DNA of 64,000 nucleotides, taken from Meridianimarinicoccus roseus. GTDB taxonomy: Bacteria; Pseudomonadota; Alphaproteobacteria; Rhodobacterales; Rhodobacteraceae. Each line of letters begins with the position of its first letter. Positions within the stretch are counted from its first letter, which is position 1. This document shows, piece by piece, positions 1 through 8,589 of this stretch. The notes beneath the pieces were generated by a model. It was not told the origin of the DNA, made no database searches, and saw only the letters and a program-made list of their open reading frames with translations. Position numbers and translations under genes: made by a program. The DNA lies in contig NZ_QGKU01000039.1 in assembly GCF_003172915.1 (NCBI RefSeq), positions 27,879 to 91,878 on the forward strand. The letters run 5' to 3'.

Positions 1-534
1 GCGGCGCGCGTGGTCCCGCCGCCCGGCGCATTTCTTCAGGCCACCGCGCAGGGCGAATCCGCGCTGCTGACCGCAGTCCGCGAGGCGGTGGGCGATGCCC
101 GCAATGTGGTGGACCTGTTCGCCGGTTGCGGCACCTTCGCGCTGCCGCTGGCCGCGCGGGCCGAAGTCACGGCAATCGAGAGCGACGGCGCGATGCTGGC
201 CGCGCTGGAGGCCGGCTGGCGCCATGCGCAAGGGCTGAAGCCGGTTCACGTGCGCACGCGCGACCTGTTCCGCCGCCCCCTTCAGCCGGACGAACTGGCC
301 GGGTTCGACGCCGCGGTGATCGACCCGCCGCGCGCAGGCGCCGCCGCGCAGACCGCAGAACTGGCCGCGGGCGGGCCGCCACGCATCGCCGCGGTCAGCT
401 GCAGCCCGGCCAGTTTCGCGCGCGATGCCGCCGTGCTTGTGCGCGCAGGCTACCGGATCGACTGGATCGACGTGATCGACCAGTTCCGCTGGTCGCCGCA
501 CGTGGAACTGGCGGCACAGATCCGCCGGGACTGA
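1..534 (+). CDS. class I SAM-dependent RNA methyltransferase, TrmA/RlmD type (3' part)
   Basis: The open frame runs in from the left edge, so only the C-terminal catalytic half is present. Visible motifs are a PPGAFLQAT segment typical of RumA/TrmA-family 5-methyluridine methyltransferases, a SAM-binding loop (DLFAGCGTF), a DPPRAGA motif and a VSCSP motif carrying the catalytic cysteine. Members methylate C5 of a uridine in tRNA or 23S rRNA using S-adenosylmethionine. The N-terminal TRAM/Fe-S part lies outside the window, so which RNA is the target cannot be decided. It ends about 70 bases before the channel gene that follows. Confidence 0.85.
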   Translation, partial: AARVVPPPGAFLQATAQGESALLTAVREAVGDARNVVDLFAGCGTFALPLAARAEVTAIESDGAMLAALEAGWRHAQGLKPVHVRTRDLFRRPLQPDELAGFDAAVIDPPRAGAAAQTAELAAGGPPRIAAVSCSPASFARDAAVLVRAGYRIDWIDVIDQFRWSPHVELAAQIRRD

Positions 535-601
535 TTTACGGTCTTTTCGCGCGCCAGCGCGGTCCCTAGATCGGGAGGGCTCAGCAATAGGAGATCATCG
601 T

Positions 602-1390
602 ATGACACGACGCGAGGCGGTGGACCGCTGGCTGGACACCCCGAAGGTGCGCAACACGATCCTTGCCGTGATCCTGTTCAATGCCGTCGTGCTGGGGCTG
701 GAAACATCCGGCCGGGTGATGGCGGCGGCGGGCCCACTGGTGACCGCGCTGGACCGCGCGTGCCTTGGCGTGTTCGTGCTGGAAATCGCGCTGAAGCTTT
801 ACGCGCGCGGCGGGCGATTCTTCCGCGACGGCTGGAACCTGTTCGATTTCACCATCGTCGGCATCGCACTGCTGCCCGCGGCCCAGGGCCTGTCGGTGCT
901 GCGCGCGCTTCGCATCCTGCGGCTGCTGCGGGTCGTGTCAGTGGCCCCTGCGCTGCGCCGGGTGGTCGAGGGGTTCATCACCGCCCTGCCCGGCATGGGG
1001 TCGGTATTCCTTCTGATGGGGCTGATCTTCTACATCGCGAGCGTAATGGCGACCAAGCTGTTCGGTGGCGCCTTTCCCGACTGGTTCGGCACGCTGGGCC
1101 TGTCGGCCTATTCGCTGTTCCAGATCATGACGCTGGAAAGCTGGTCGATGGGCATCGTGCGCCCGGTAATGGAGGTCTACCCGCTGGCCTGGCTGTTCTT
1201 CGTGCCCTTCATCATGGTCACGACCTTTGCGGTGGTGAACCTGCTGGTCGGCCTGATCGTCAACTCCATGCAGACCGCGCATTCGGCCGAGGAGGTCGCG
1301 CTGACCGAAAGCTACCGCGACGAGGTGCTGGATCGATTGCGCAAGATCGAGGCAACTCTGCAGAAAGGTGATCGAGGCCCGCCGCAATAG
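602..1390 (+). CDS. voltage-gated sodium channel, NaChBac/NavBac family
   Basis: A 262-residue single-domain six-helix ion channel of the inner membrane. The S4 voltage sensor at about residues 98-120 has arginines at every third position (R101, R104, R107, R110). The pore carries TLESW at residues 177-181, the hallmark selectivity filter of bacterial Nav channels. The C-terminal tail (about 228-258) is charged and predicted to be helical, fitting the coiled-coil bundle that tetramerises these channels. The start is preceded by an AGGAGA ribosome-binding site. In marine bacteria such channels supply Na+ influx linked to motility and pH homeostasis; that role here is inferred. Confidence 0.92.
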   Translation: MTRREAVDRWLDTPKVRNTILAVILFNAVVLGLETSGRVMAAAGPLVTALDRACLGVFVLEIALKLYARGGRFFRDGWNLFDFTIVGIALLPAAQGLSVLRALRILRLLRVVSVAPALRRVVEGFITALPGMGSVFLLMGLIFYIASVMATKLFGGAFPDWFGTLGLSAYSLFQIMTLESWSMGIVRPVMEVYPLAWLFFVPFIMVTTFAVVNLLVGLIVNSMQTAHSAEEVALTESYRDEVLDRLRKIEATLQKGDRGPPQ

Positions 1391-1456
1391 CGCTTTTCGC
1401 AAAGCCCGGTTTGGCGTAGCGTCTTGCACAGCGTGAACCAAACCCAGAGCAGAAAA

Positions 1457-1960
1457 ATGCGCGCCCTATCCTTGCTTCTTTTGATGCTGTCCCTCGCCGG
1501 GCTGGCATCTTGCGGTCGTCCGGCCGATCCAAAGTTCCTGAACTACGACGGCCCCGAGATCACCCAGCTTCACGTCGCCAAGGAGCGTCGCAAGCTGTAC
1601 CTCATCAGCGGGACCGATGTGGTCGCGTCGTATACCGTCGATCTCGGCTTCACCCCGGAGGGCCACAAGCGCCAGAGCGGCGACGGACGCACGCCGGAGG
1701 GGCTGTATTTCATCGACCGGCGGAACCCCAACAGCGCCTACCACCTGTCGATCGGGATTTCGTATCCGAACCGGGCGGACATCGCGGCAGCGCGCGCGGC
1801 GGGCGTGGAGCCGGGCGGCGACATCTTCATTCACGGCGCGTCGCGCAACCCGGGCGACGGGCGCGATTGGACGGCCGGCTGCATCGCCGTCACCGATGAG
1901 GAGATGGAACAGATCTACGCTATGGTGCGGGACGGCACGCCGATCATGATCACGCCCTGA
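1457..1960 (+). CDS. L,D-transpeptidase (YkuD) family lipoprotein
   Basis: A 167-residue protein starting with a short signal sequence that ends in a lipobox (LASC), so it is probably a lipoprotein. The YkuD catalytic signature is present as an HG motif followed by TAGCIAV, where the cysteine is the nucleophile (the family usually has SxGC[IV]). Such enzymes form 3-3 crosslinks in peptidoglycan or attach lipoproteins to it, though some are inactive or have other roles. The open frame can be extended upstream to a TTG at 1424, but ATG 1457 places the hydrophobic core at the right distance from the start. A second YkuD protein lies 0.7 kb downstream. Confidence 0.85.
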   Translation: MRALSLLLLMLSLAGLASCGRPADPKFLNYDGPEITQLHVAKERRKLYLISGTDVVASYTVDLGFTPEGHKRQSGDGRTPEGLYFIDRRNPNSAYHLSIGISYPNRADIAAARAAGVEPGGDIFIHGASRNPGDGRDWTAGCIAVTDEEMEQIYAMVRDGTPIMITP

Positions 1961-2007
1961 CGGGGGTCGGGGCCGCAGCGGCCCCGTCGCCAAGGCTCAG
2001 CGCGGGC

Positions 2008-2532
2008 CTAGAACACGGGCGCGGCAGATGCCGCGTCACCGTTACCAAGCACGATCACCCACCACAGCAGCCCCGTCGAATCCTGCTGCCACGCGAAGCC
2101 CATGTCGGTCGCTTCCGGGTTCAGGATCTCGTCGCCCCAGGCACCGTCATCGACCCATGCCGCCAGCGTGTCGAGTTCCGTTTCGAAGGTCTGCGCGTAC
2201 ATCTCGGCCACCAGGGCGCCCTGATAGCCGGACCGCGCAACCCGGTCATAGGGCGAGGACCCGTTGGACCCGAAGGGCCAGGCACGCTGCTGGCGCGACA
2301 TGTCCTGCGCATGGGTTTCCGCAGCCGCGGTCAGCCGCGCATCGAGCGCGACAGGCGCAACGCCGGCGCCCGTGCGCAGGGCATTGACGGAGTCGAGCAT
2401 ACGGTACTGTACATCGGCTATATCATCGGCTCGGATCCGGTAGACACCGTCCGAGGTGACCGATGGCCCGGTCGGGGCGCAGGCGGAAAGGCCGATAAGA
2501 AAAACGGTGAGAAGGCCCGGAATGCGCGACAT
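2008..2532 (-). CDS. CAP (SCP/PR1) domain lipoprotein
   Basis: A 174-residue protein with a signal sequence ending in a lipobox (GLSAC at about residue 19). The rest matches a short CAP domain: an early LDSVNALRTGAGV helix, an ETHAQDM segment typical of the first metal/active-site histidine helix, and a C-terminal strand region with WWVIVLGN. Bacterial CAP proteins are extracytoplasmic and mostly of unknown function. The open frame extends further upstream on this strand, but ATG at 2532 begins the signal peptide. It sits between two L,D-transpeptidase genes, which suggests an envelope role; this is inference. Confidence 0.8.
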   Translation of the reverse strand: MSRIPGLLTVFLIGLSACAPTGPSVTSDGVYRIRADDIADVQYRMLDSVNALRTGAGVAPVALDARLTAAAETHAQDMSRQQRAWPFGSNGSSPYDRVARSGYQGALVAEMYAQTFETELDTLAAWVDDGAWGDEILNPEATDMGFAWQQDSTGLLWWVIVLGNGDAASAAPVF

Positions 2533-2673
2533 GGCTGCCCCTTTTGCTGTCCAATCGGACTTAGCCGACCGCGCAACGAGTTTCAAATACACACATGCGG
2601 CATGACGCCGACTTGAATTGCCACTGCGGCATCCGCGCCATATAGTTGCATCTTGATCCATATCGGAGAGTTC

Positions 2674-3276
2674 ATGATGTCCGACCGCACCGACCATCTT
2701 CTCGGACGCCGCGCGTTCCTGCGCAGCGGGGCCGCCATCGCCTGTGCCGCGGCCGCTCCGGCCTGGGCCCAGGACAGCACCGCGTTTCCCGAAGACGACG
2801 CGCCCGAGATCGTCAAGCGCAACATCGCCGGGTTCCGTGCCCATCGCTGGCAGCCGCATTTCGACACCCTTCGCGGCGGTGCGATTCTCGTCGATACCAA
2901 GGCCCGCAGCCTGCATTACTGGTCCGAGGACGAAAGCGTTTTCAAGATCTACCCGACCAGCGTGCCGCTGTCGCCCGAACTGACGCGGCTGGGCCGGACC
3001 AGCGTGACCCAGAAGGTCGAAGGACCGAGCTGGGCGCCCACACCGTCGATGATCAAGCGCAATCCCGAATGGCCGCCCTTCGTGCCACCGGGGCCGGACA
3101 ACCCGCTTGGCACCCACGCGCTTTACCTTTCGTGGAAGTACTACCGCATCCACGGAACCCATGATGTACGCAAGATCGGACGGCAGTCCTCGAACGGCTG
3201 CATCGGCCTTTACAACGAGGATATCCAGGAGCTGTTCGAACTGGCGAAAGTCGGCACCCAGGTCCTACTGATCTGA
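2674..3276 (+). CDS. L,D-transpeptidase (YkuD) family, Tat-type signal
   Basis: About 200 residues with an N-terminal twin-arginine-like signal (GRRAFLRSG followed by an alanine-rich hydrophobic stretch). The catalytic motif reads HGTHD ... SSNGCIGLYNED, the canonical SxGCIGL version of the YkuD active site. The product is predicted to be periplasmic and to make 3-3 peptidoglycan crosslinks. A GGAGAG ribosome-binding site precedes two adjacent ATG codons (2674 and 2677), which rules out the longer frame that begins at a TTG at 2653. It is divergent from the CAP lipoprotein gene. Confidence 0.88.
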   Translation: MMSDRTDHLLGRRAFLRSGAAIACAAAAPAWAQDSTAFPEDDAPEIVKRNIAGFRAHRWQPHFDTLRGGAILVDTKARSLHYWSEDESVFKIYPTSVPLSPELTRLGRTSVTQKVEGPSWAPTPSMIKRNPEWPPFVPPGPDNPLGTHALYLSWKYYRIHGTHDVRKIGRQSSNGCIGLYNEDIQELFELAKVGTQVLLI

Positions 3277-3424
3277 GGCGGAATTGCATCACTACACCCG
3301 TAACTTGCAAGATATGTTGCGTTTTCGGCAGCACGGCAGCTATAGGAATCATACGAGGTACAGTCATTCCGCCGTCCGTGGTCCTCACCCAAATGCACCG
3401 GGCGGCACCTACTGGAGGTCAAAC

Positions 3425-3604
3425 ATGAAGAAATTCGCTCTCGCCGCCATGCTTTCGGTCGCAGCTTCCGCCGGTATCGCCGGTGGCCTGGAAGAGCCGA
3501 TTGTCGAGCCCGTCATCATCGAAGAAGACACCTCGGGTTCGAACGCAGGCTGGGTCATTCCCGTGATCCTGCTGGCACTCATCGGCGCAGCTGCAGCAAG
3601 CTGA
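3425..3604 (+). CDS. small exported protein with C-terminal membrane segment
   Basis: A 59-residue protein: an N-terminal signal peptide (MKKFALAAMLSVAASAGIAG), a short acidic middle (PIVEPVIIEEDTS) and a C-terminal hydrophobic segment (GWVIPVILLALIGAAAAS). It has a strong ribosome-binding site (TGGAGG, 6 bases before ATG) and is followed directly by a strong terminator, so it is a real monocistronic unit. Small proteins of this layout are common in Rhodobacterales, but I know of no function. Confidence 0.75.
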   Translation: MKKFALAAMLSVAASAGIAGGLEEPIVEPVIIEEDTSGSNAGWVIPVILLALIGAAAAS

Positions 3605-3625
3605 TTGCGCGCACGAGACATATGG

Positions 3626-3658
3626 AAAAGGGCGGCCCGAAAGGTGCCGCCCTTTTTC
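3626..3658 (+). terminator. rho-independent terminator of the small exported protein gene
   Basis: AAAAGGGCGGC (3626-3636) pairs with GCCGCCCTTTT (3646-3656) around a 9-base loop, followed by a run of T. It lies about 20 bases after the stop codon. Confidence 0.85.
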
Positions 3659-3737
3659 TTTTTGATCTACCGTCTTTTGATCCGCAGATAGCCGACCCCC
3701 GACCTTCCCAAATCGCGGGCGCGCCCGGGGCGGTCGC

Positions 3738-4832
3738 TCAGGTCCAGCCCTTGAGGTTGTCTTCGATCACCTCGACCAACGCGTCCACATGTGCCGGATC
3801 ATCATTGAGGCACGGGATGTAGGTGAAGTGCTCGCCGCCCGCCTCCTCGAAGCTTTCCTTGATCTCCTCGTTGATCTCTTCCAGCGTCTCGATGCAATCG
3901 GCGGAAAAGGCCGGTGCGATCACGGCAATGTTCTTCTTGCCCGCCTCGGCAAGGCGCGCGACCTCCTCCACAGTGTAAGGTTTGAGCCATTCCTCGGGGC
4001 CAAAGCGCGACTGGAACGTGGTGACGATATCGGTGTTGGTCCAGCCCAGCCGTTCCTTGAGAAGGCGCGTCGTCTTCTGGCACTGGCAGTGGTAGGGATC
4101 GCCTTCCATCAGGTACCGCTTCGGCACCCCGTGGTAGGAACACACGAGGATATCGGGCTTCGTTTCCATCGCCTCATAGGCGCGTTCCACCGACTGCGCC
4201 AGAGCTTCGATATAGCTGGGCCGGTCGAAATAGGCCGCCACGGTTCGTGTCGCGGGCTGAAATTTTTCCTTCATGAGCGCGCGGAAGAACTGGTCGTTCG
4301 CAGTCGCGGTCGTGGCCCCGGCGTATTGCGGATAAAGCGGGAAGAACAGGATCTTGCGGCACCCCTTCGCGGTCATCTCGGCCACTTTCTTGAGCGTCGA
4401 CGGATTTCCGTAGCGCATGCAGAAATCGACCTCGACCTCGGCACCGTAGCGCTTTTCAAGCTCGGCCTTGACCGCGGCGGTCTGCGCCTTGGTGATGGTC
4501 ATGAGCGGGCTTTCGCCCGCTTCTTCGTTCCAGATCGACTTGTAGGCGGCCCCCGACTTGCTGGGCCGCGTGGACAGGATCACCAGTTGCAGAAGCGGCT
4601 GCCAGAGCCACGCGCTGTAGTCGATCACGCGGCGATCGGACAGGAATTCGTTCAGATACCGGCGCATCGACCAGTAATCGTAGTTGTCGGGCGTGCCCAG
4701 ATTGGCCAGCAGAACGCCGATCTTCGGCTTCGGGACCGGCGGATGGCTCACGGGCAGATGCGCTGCGTGGTCTGACGACATCTCGGCCACCTGTGTCGGG
4801 GTCAGCGATTTGGTGTCGAGCATAGGCGTCAT
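3738..4832 (-). CDS. hemH: ferrochelatase
   Basis: A 364-residue protein that inserts Fe2+ into protoporphyrin IX, the last step of heme synthesis. It shows the family opening (GVLLANLGTPD), the SYHGVPKRY motif with the metal-binding histidine near the middle, and the C-terminal half ending in a glutamate-rich EINEEIKESFEEAGG helix region. The N-terminal 35 or so residues before the conserved domain are longer than usual; a second ATG lies three codons further in (4823). No iron- or oxygen-responsive box was identified in the 57 bases upstream. Confidence 0.95.
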   Translation of the reverse strand: MTPMLDTKSLTPTQVAEMSSDHAAHLPVSHPPVPKPKIGVLLANLGTPDNYDYWSMRRYLNEFLSDRRVIDYSAWLWQPLLQLVILSTRPSKSGAAYKSIWNEEAGESPLMTITKAQTAAVKAELEKRYGAEVEVDFCMRYGNPSTLKKVAEMTAKGCRKILFFPLYPQYAGATTATANDQFFRALMKEKFQPATRTVAAYFDRPSYIEALAQSVERAYEAMETKPDILVCSYHGVPKRYLMEGDPYHCQCQKTTRLLKERLGWTNTDIVTTFQSRFGPEEWLKPYTVEEVARLAEAGKKNIAVIAPAFSADCIETLEEINEEIKESFEEAGGEHFTYIPCLNDDPAHVDALVEVIEDNLKGWT

Positions 4833-4889
4833 CCCATTCTGTGCAAAGCATATGTGAAGTCTGGTCAGATAAGCGAAATTTCTACCCGG

Positions 4890-5735
4890 TCAATCTCCGG
4901 GACGGTCCGGAAGCGGTGTTTCCCGCGAACCGAGCGCATCGGCCAGGCGGACCGACGCGCTTCCCGGGCGTTTCGGCTGCGGCTGGTCCGGCCCCGGCGC
5001 CCAGCCGGTCAGGCTGATCAGGTCGAAGCGTGCGCCGACGCGGCCGTCCGGCAGCGCATGGGTGCGATCATGGATTTCCGCCGCGCGCATCAGCACGTCG
5101 CGCCGGGTGAAATGGCGCGCCCGGCCGGCGAGTGCGTTCGCCTCGCCCATCGCGCGCAGGTCCCGCATCAGGTGCAGCGTGTTTTGATAGCTGACGGTCC
5201 GTGTGAATACGTCAGCCACCGGCATCACGAGGCCGGCGCGCTGTACCAAAGCACCAAGGTCGCGAATCTCGCCCATCGGCAACACGCGCGGCGAAAGCCC
5301 GCCCCGCAGCGCCGCCTCGGCCTCGGCAAGCGCGGCGCGCAGCCCGGCCAGCGTCTGACCGCCCAGCGTGAACCCCAAAAACAGACCGTCCGGCACCAGC
5401 GCACGACGCGACTGGACCAGTTGGCCCACCGGGTCGTCCGCCCAGTGCAGCGCCAGCGCATGAACGACAAGGTCATGTGCCCCTTCGCGCAGGTCCAGCG
5501 TTTCTGCATCGTCCACGATTCGGGCAGATGGCAGGGTTTCCGCCCAGAAATCGGGATGGCCCGTTACAACCGCAGGTCGTGTAAAGCTTCTTTTAACGTC
5601 GCTCAGCCTTTCCTGAAGCTCTGCGGCCGTATCCTGAAGAAGGAACAGCGCCGGGTCCGGCGCGCGCCGGGCACGGCGGCGGTTCGCGGCAAGGGCGGCA
5701 CGGTCGGTCAGACGCGGGCGATCATCGGGTGTCAT
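4890..5735 (-). CDS. SAM-methyltransferase-fold protein, NDUFAF5-like
   Basis: A 281-residue protein resembling the alphaproteobacterial homologues of human NDUFAF5, a methyltransferase-fold complex I assembly factor that hydroxylates an arginine of the NDUFS7 subunit. Diagnostic stretches are ALHWADDPVGQL, LGGQTLAGLRAAL and YQNTLHLMRDLRAMGEANA. The usual glycine-rich SAM loop is not obvious, as expected for this subgroup. It is upstream of hemH on the same strand with 57 bases between them and divergent from comF. The complex I role is inferred by family. Confidence 0.8.
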   Translation of the reverse strand: MTPDDRPRLTDRAALAANRRRARRAPDPALFLLQDTAAELQERLSDVKRSFTRPAVVTGHPDFWAETLPSARIVDDAETLDLREGAHDLVVHALALHWADDPVGQLVQSRRALVPDGLFLGFTLGGQTLAGLRAALAEAEAALRGGLSPRVLPMGEIRDLGALVQRAGLVMPVADVFTRTVSYQNTLHLMRDLRAMGEANALAGRARHFTRRDVLMRAAEIHDRTHALPDGRVGARFDLISLTGWAPGPDQPQPKRPGSASVRLADALGSRETPLPDRPGD

Positions 5736-5772
5736 GGCGGTTCGGTAACTCAGGCTTGGGAGGGCGGCAACA

Positions 5773-6498
5773 ATGGGACTGCATCATAGGGCGCTGCAAC
5801 TGGTTTTCCCACCGCAATGCCTTCAATGCGACGGGCTAGTGCTTCAGGAGGGCGGGCTGTGCGGCCCGTGCTGGCGGGATACGCCCTTCATCCTCGGGCT
5901 GGGCTGCGATCTGTGCGGCGCGCCGCTGCCGGGGGTCGAGACAGACCATGCCATTCACTGCGACGACTGCCGCGACCGGGCGCGCCCCTGGGCGCGCGGG
6001 CGGTCGGTGATGCTGTACAGGGACGGCGCGCGGCGGCTGCTACTGGCGCTGAAACATGGCGACCGACTGGATCTTGCGCCGGCGCTGGCGGGCTGGATGG
6101 CGTCGCGGGCCGAGCCGCTGCTGACGGAGCGGACGCTGGTCGTGCCGGTCCCGGCGCATTGGTGGCGGCTGTTCCGCCGCCGATACAATCAGGCCGCGGT
6201 TCTGGCGACGGGACTGGCGCGGCGTTTGGACCAGCCGGTCTGCCCGGACCTTCTGATGCGTCGACGCCGCACGGACACGCAGGACGGCAAGTCACCCGAC
6301 GCGCGCTTCGCCAACGTGGACGGCGCCTTTGCCGTCGCGCCGCGCCACCGCGCGTTGCTGCAGGGGCGCGACATCCTGCTGATCGACGACGTGATGACAT
6401 CCGGCGCGACGCTGGACGCCTGCGCCCGTACCTGCCTTTCCGGCGGGGCGAGACAGGTTTCCGTGATGGCTCTGGCACGGGTGACGCGCGATGGTTAA
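5773..6498 (+). CDS. ComF family phosphoribosyltransferase-like protein
   Basis: A 241-residue protein with an N-terminal double zinc-ribbon (CLQC ... CGPC and CDLC ... CDDC) and a C-terminal phosphoribosyltransferase fold whose PRPP loop reads LLIDDVMTSGATLD. ComF proteins are linked to DNA uptake and to resolution of recombination intermediates; their enzymatic activity is unclear. A GGAGG-like site precedes the start. The stop codon lies 35 bases before the start chosen for grxC, so the two genes are probably co-transcribed with the Nit amidase gene. Confidence 0.88.
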   Translation: MGLHHRALQLVFPPQCLQCDGLVLQEGGLCGPCWRDTPFILGLGCDLCGAPLPGVETDHAIHCDDCRDRARPWARGRSVMLYRDGARRLLLALKHGDRLDLAPALAGWMASRAEPLLTERTLVVPVPAHWWRLFRRRYNQAAVLATGLARRLDQPVCPDLLMRRRRTDTQDGKSPDARFANVDGAFAVAPRHRALLQGRDILLIDDVMTSGATLDACARTCLSGGARQVSVMALARVTRDG

Positions 6499-6532
6499 GT
6501 TCTGGCTCAAAGACAGAGGATATTTCGACCCG

Positions 6533-6790
6533 ATGCAGCCCGTTGAAATCTACACATCGCCGACCTGCGGCTTCTGCCATGCCGCCAAGCGCCTGCTGAA
6601 CCAGAAAAGCGTGCCGTTCACCGAGATCAACATCGCCCGCGACCCGGCACGGCGGCCGGAGATGATGCAGCGCGCGCACGGACGGCATACCGTTCCGCAA
6701 ATCTTCGTGGGCGAGACACACGTGGGCGGCTGCGACGACCTGTTCGCGCTGGAGCGGGCGGGCAAGCTCGACGCGCTTCTGAAGGGCTGA
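6533..6790 (+). CDS. grxC: glutaredoxin 3
   Basis: An 85-residue dithiol glutaredoxin with the active site TCGFCHAAK near the N-terminus, a TVPQIF cis-proline motif and GGCDDLF for glutathione binding. It reduces protein disulfides and glutathione mixed disulfides. The frame can be extended to an ATG at 6491 that overlaps the end of comF, but the internal ATG gives the standard GrxC start immediately before the first beta-strand. Two bases separate it from the next gene. Confidence 0.92.
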   Translation: MQPVEIYTSPTCGFCHAAKRLLNQKSVPFTEINIARDPARRPEMMQRAHGRHTVPQIFVGETHVGGCDDLFALERAGKLDALLKG

Positions 6791-6791
6791 G

Positions 6792-7640
6792 ATGCGCGCG
6801 GCACTGGTGCAGATGACAAGCGGCGACAGCCCGCCCGAAAACCTCGCTGCTGCGCGGGCCTACGTCGCGGAGGCCGCTTCAGGCGGGGCGGACATCGTAC
6901 TGACACCGGAAGTGACCAATTGCGTGTCCTCCAGCCGCGCGCACCAGAACGCCGTGCTGAGCCCAGAGGCGGAGGATCCGACGCTTGCAGGGCTGCGCGC
7001 CGCCGCTGCGGAACACGGAGTGTCGCTGCTGATCGGATCGCTTGCACTGAAGACGGGCGATGCCGATGGACGCTTCGCCAACCGGTCCTTTCTGATCGGC
7101 CCGGACGGCGCGATCGCGGCGCGCTACGACAAGATCCACATGTTCGACGTGGTGCTGTCGGAAACCGAGGCGTACCGCGAATCGGATGGGTTCCGACCCG
7201 GCGATGCGGCGGTGCTGGCCGATACGCCGCTGGCGCGGATCGGCATGACCGTGTGCTACGATCTGCGCTTCGGATACCTGCATCGGGTGCTGGCACAGGC
7301 CGGGGCACAGATCCTGACGGTGCCTGCGGCCTTCGCGGTGCCGACCGGCAAGGCGCATTGGGAAGTGCTGTTGCGCGCCCGCGCGATCGAGACCGGGTGC
7401 TTCGTGCTGGCACCGGCCCAGACCGGGCGCCATACGGGCAGCGACGGGCGACATCGGGACACTTGGGGGCACGCGATGGCGGTGGACCCGTGGGGACGTG
7501 TGATCGCCGACGCGGGCACGGCGCCGGGCGTGACACTGGTCGACCTCGATCTTGGCGAGACCGACAAGGCGCGCGGCAGGGTTCCGTCGCTGCGCCATGA
7601 TCGGGAGTTCACCCCGCCGACAGTTCCCGGAGCGGGCTGA
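6792..7640 (+). CDS. carbon-nitrogen hydrolase, Nit1/Nit2-type amidase
   Basis: A 282-residue nitrilase-superfamily protein with the catalytic triad in place: Glu in LTPEVTN, Lys in YDKIHMFD and Cys in TVCYDLRF. Closest in pattern to the Nit branch that hydrolyses deaminated glutathione or acts as omega-amidase. Its position directly after grxC fits glutathione housekeeping. The substrate is inferred from family. Confidence 0.87.
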   Translation: MRAALVQMTSGDSPPENLAAARAYVAEAASGGADIVLTPEVTNCVSSSRAHQNAVLSPEAEDPTLAGLRAAAAEHGVSLLIGSLALKTGDADGRFANRSFLIGPDGAIAARYDKIHMFDVVLSETEAYRESDGFRPGDAAVLADTPLARIGMTVCYDLRFGYLHRVLAQAGAQILTVPAAFAVPTGKAHWEVLLRARAIETGCFVLAPAQTGRHTGSDGRHRDTWGHAMAVDPWGRVIADAGTAPGVTLVDLDLGETDKARGRVPSLRHDREFTPPTVPGAG

Positions 7641-7759
7641 GAGGCCCGATCCGGCGGAGGCGTGCTACGCACGCCACGCGATGTCCCCACACCCGCCTTT
7701 GGCGACTGCGGGTCCCGCCGCCCCGCCCGCAGCGTAGCGCATCGCACATGACCAAGATG

Positions 7760-8524
7760 TCAGGCCGGTTTGCGGCTTGCCGTGACGTAGTTCACCGACA
7801 GGTCGGCATCCGAGATCGAGAAGGTCCAGCGCACCGGGTTGAACACGAAGCCCTTGCGGTCCACCGGGTCGAGCCCGGCCTTCTTCAGCAGTTCGAACAA
7901 TTCGTCGGGGGTGATGAATTTCCGCCATTCATGCGTGCCCTTCGGCAGCCACCGCATGACATATTCCGCCCCTACGATACCCATGAGGAAGCTCTTGGGA
8001 TTGCGGTTGAGCGTGGATGCGACCATCAGCCCGCCCGGAACCAGCAGGGTCTGGCAGGCGGTCAGGTAAGCCAGCGGGTCGGCGACGTGTTCGACCACTT
8101 CCATGTTCAACACGACATCGAACGCCTCGCCCGCCGCGGCCATGTCCTCGGCCGTGGTGTGGCGATAGTCGATGTCCAGCCCCGATTGATCTGCATGGAC
8201 CTTTGCCACCGGGATATTGCGCGCCGCGGCGTCCGCCCCGACCACTTCGGCCCCGAGCCGCGCCATCGGTTCGCACAACAGCCCACCGCCACACCCGATG
8301 TCGAGGAGGCGCAGCCCGGAAAACGGGCGCTCCGCCATCAAATCGCGGTCGAATTCCGCGGCAATCTGGCGCGTTATGTAGTCGAGCCGAACCGGGTTGA
8401 GCATGTGCAGCGGCCGGAACTTTCCGGCCGGATCCCACCAGTCGGCGGCCATCGCTTCGAATTTGGCGATCTCTGCGGGATCGACCGTGCTCTGCGCAGC
8501 CGGGCCGTCCTGTGACTCGGGCAT
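7760..8524 (-). CDS. ubiG: ubiquinone biosynthesis O-methyltransferase
   Basis: A 254-residue class I SAM methyltransferase that carries out both O-methylation steps of ubiquinone synthesis. Diagnostic features are the N-terminal [19 protein letters not shown] stretch, the SAM loop [17 protein letters not shown] and the [11 protein letters not shown] motif. The start is supported by an AAGGAAC site. It is divergent from the proline iminopeptidase gene. Confidence 0.96.
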   Translation of the reverse strand: MPESQDGPAAQSTVDPAEIAKFEAMAADWWDPAGKFRPLHMLNPVRLDYITRQIAAEFDRDLMAERPFSGLRLLDIGCGGGLLCEPMARLGAEVVGADAAARNIPVAKVHADQSGLDIDYRHTTAEDMAAAGEAFDVVLNMEVVEHVADPLAYLTACQTLLVPGGLMVASTLNRNPKSFLMGIVGAEYVMRWLPKGTHEWRKFITPDELFELLKKAGLDPVDRKGFVFNPVRWTFSISDADLSVNYVTASRKPA

Positions 8525-8589
8525 CGTATGTTCCTTTTTTCTCGGCAGTTCGTATGGTCGCGGCGTCTGACGCGTTATATAGTCTGCTC

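Noticed and set aside
3284..3424. Upstream extension of the small exported protein gene
   Set aside because: The extension would precede the signal peptide, whereas the strong TGGAGG site fixes the start at 3425.
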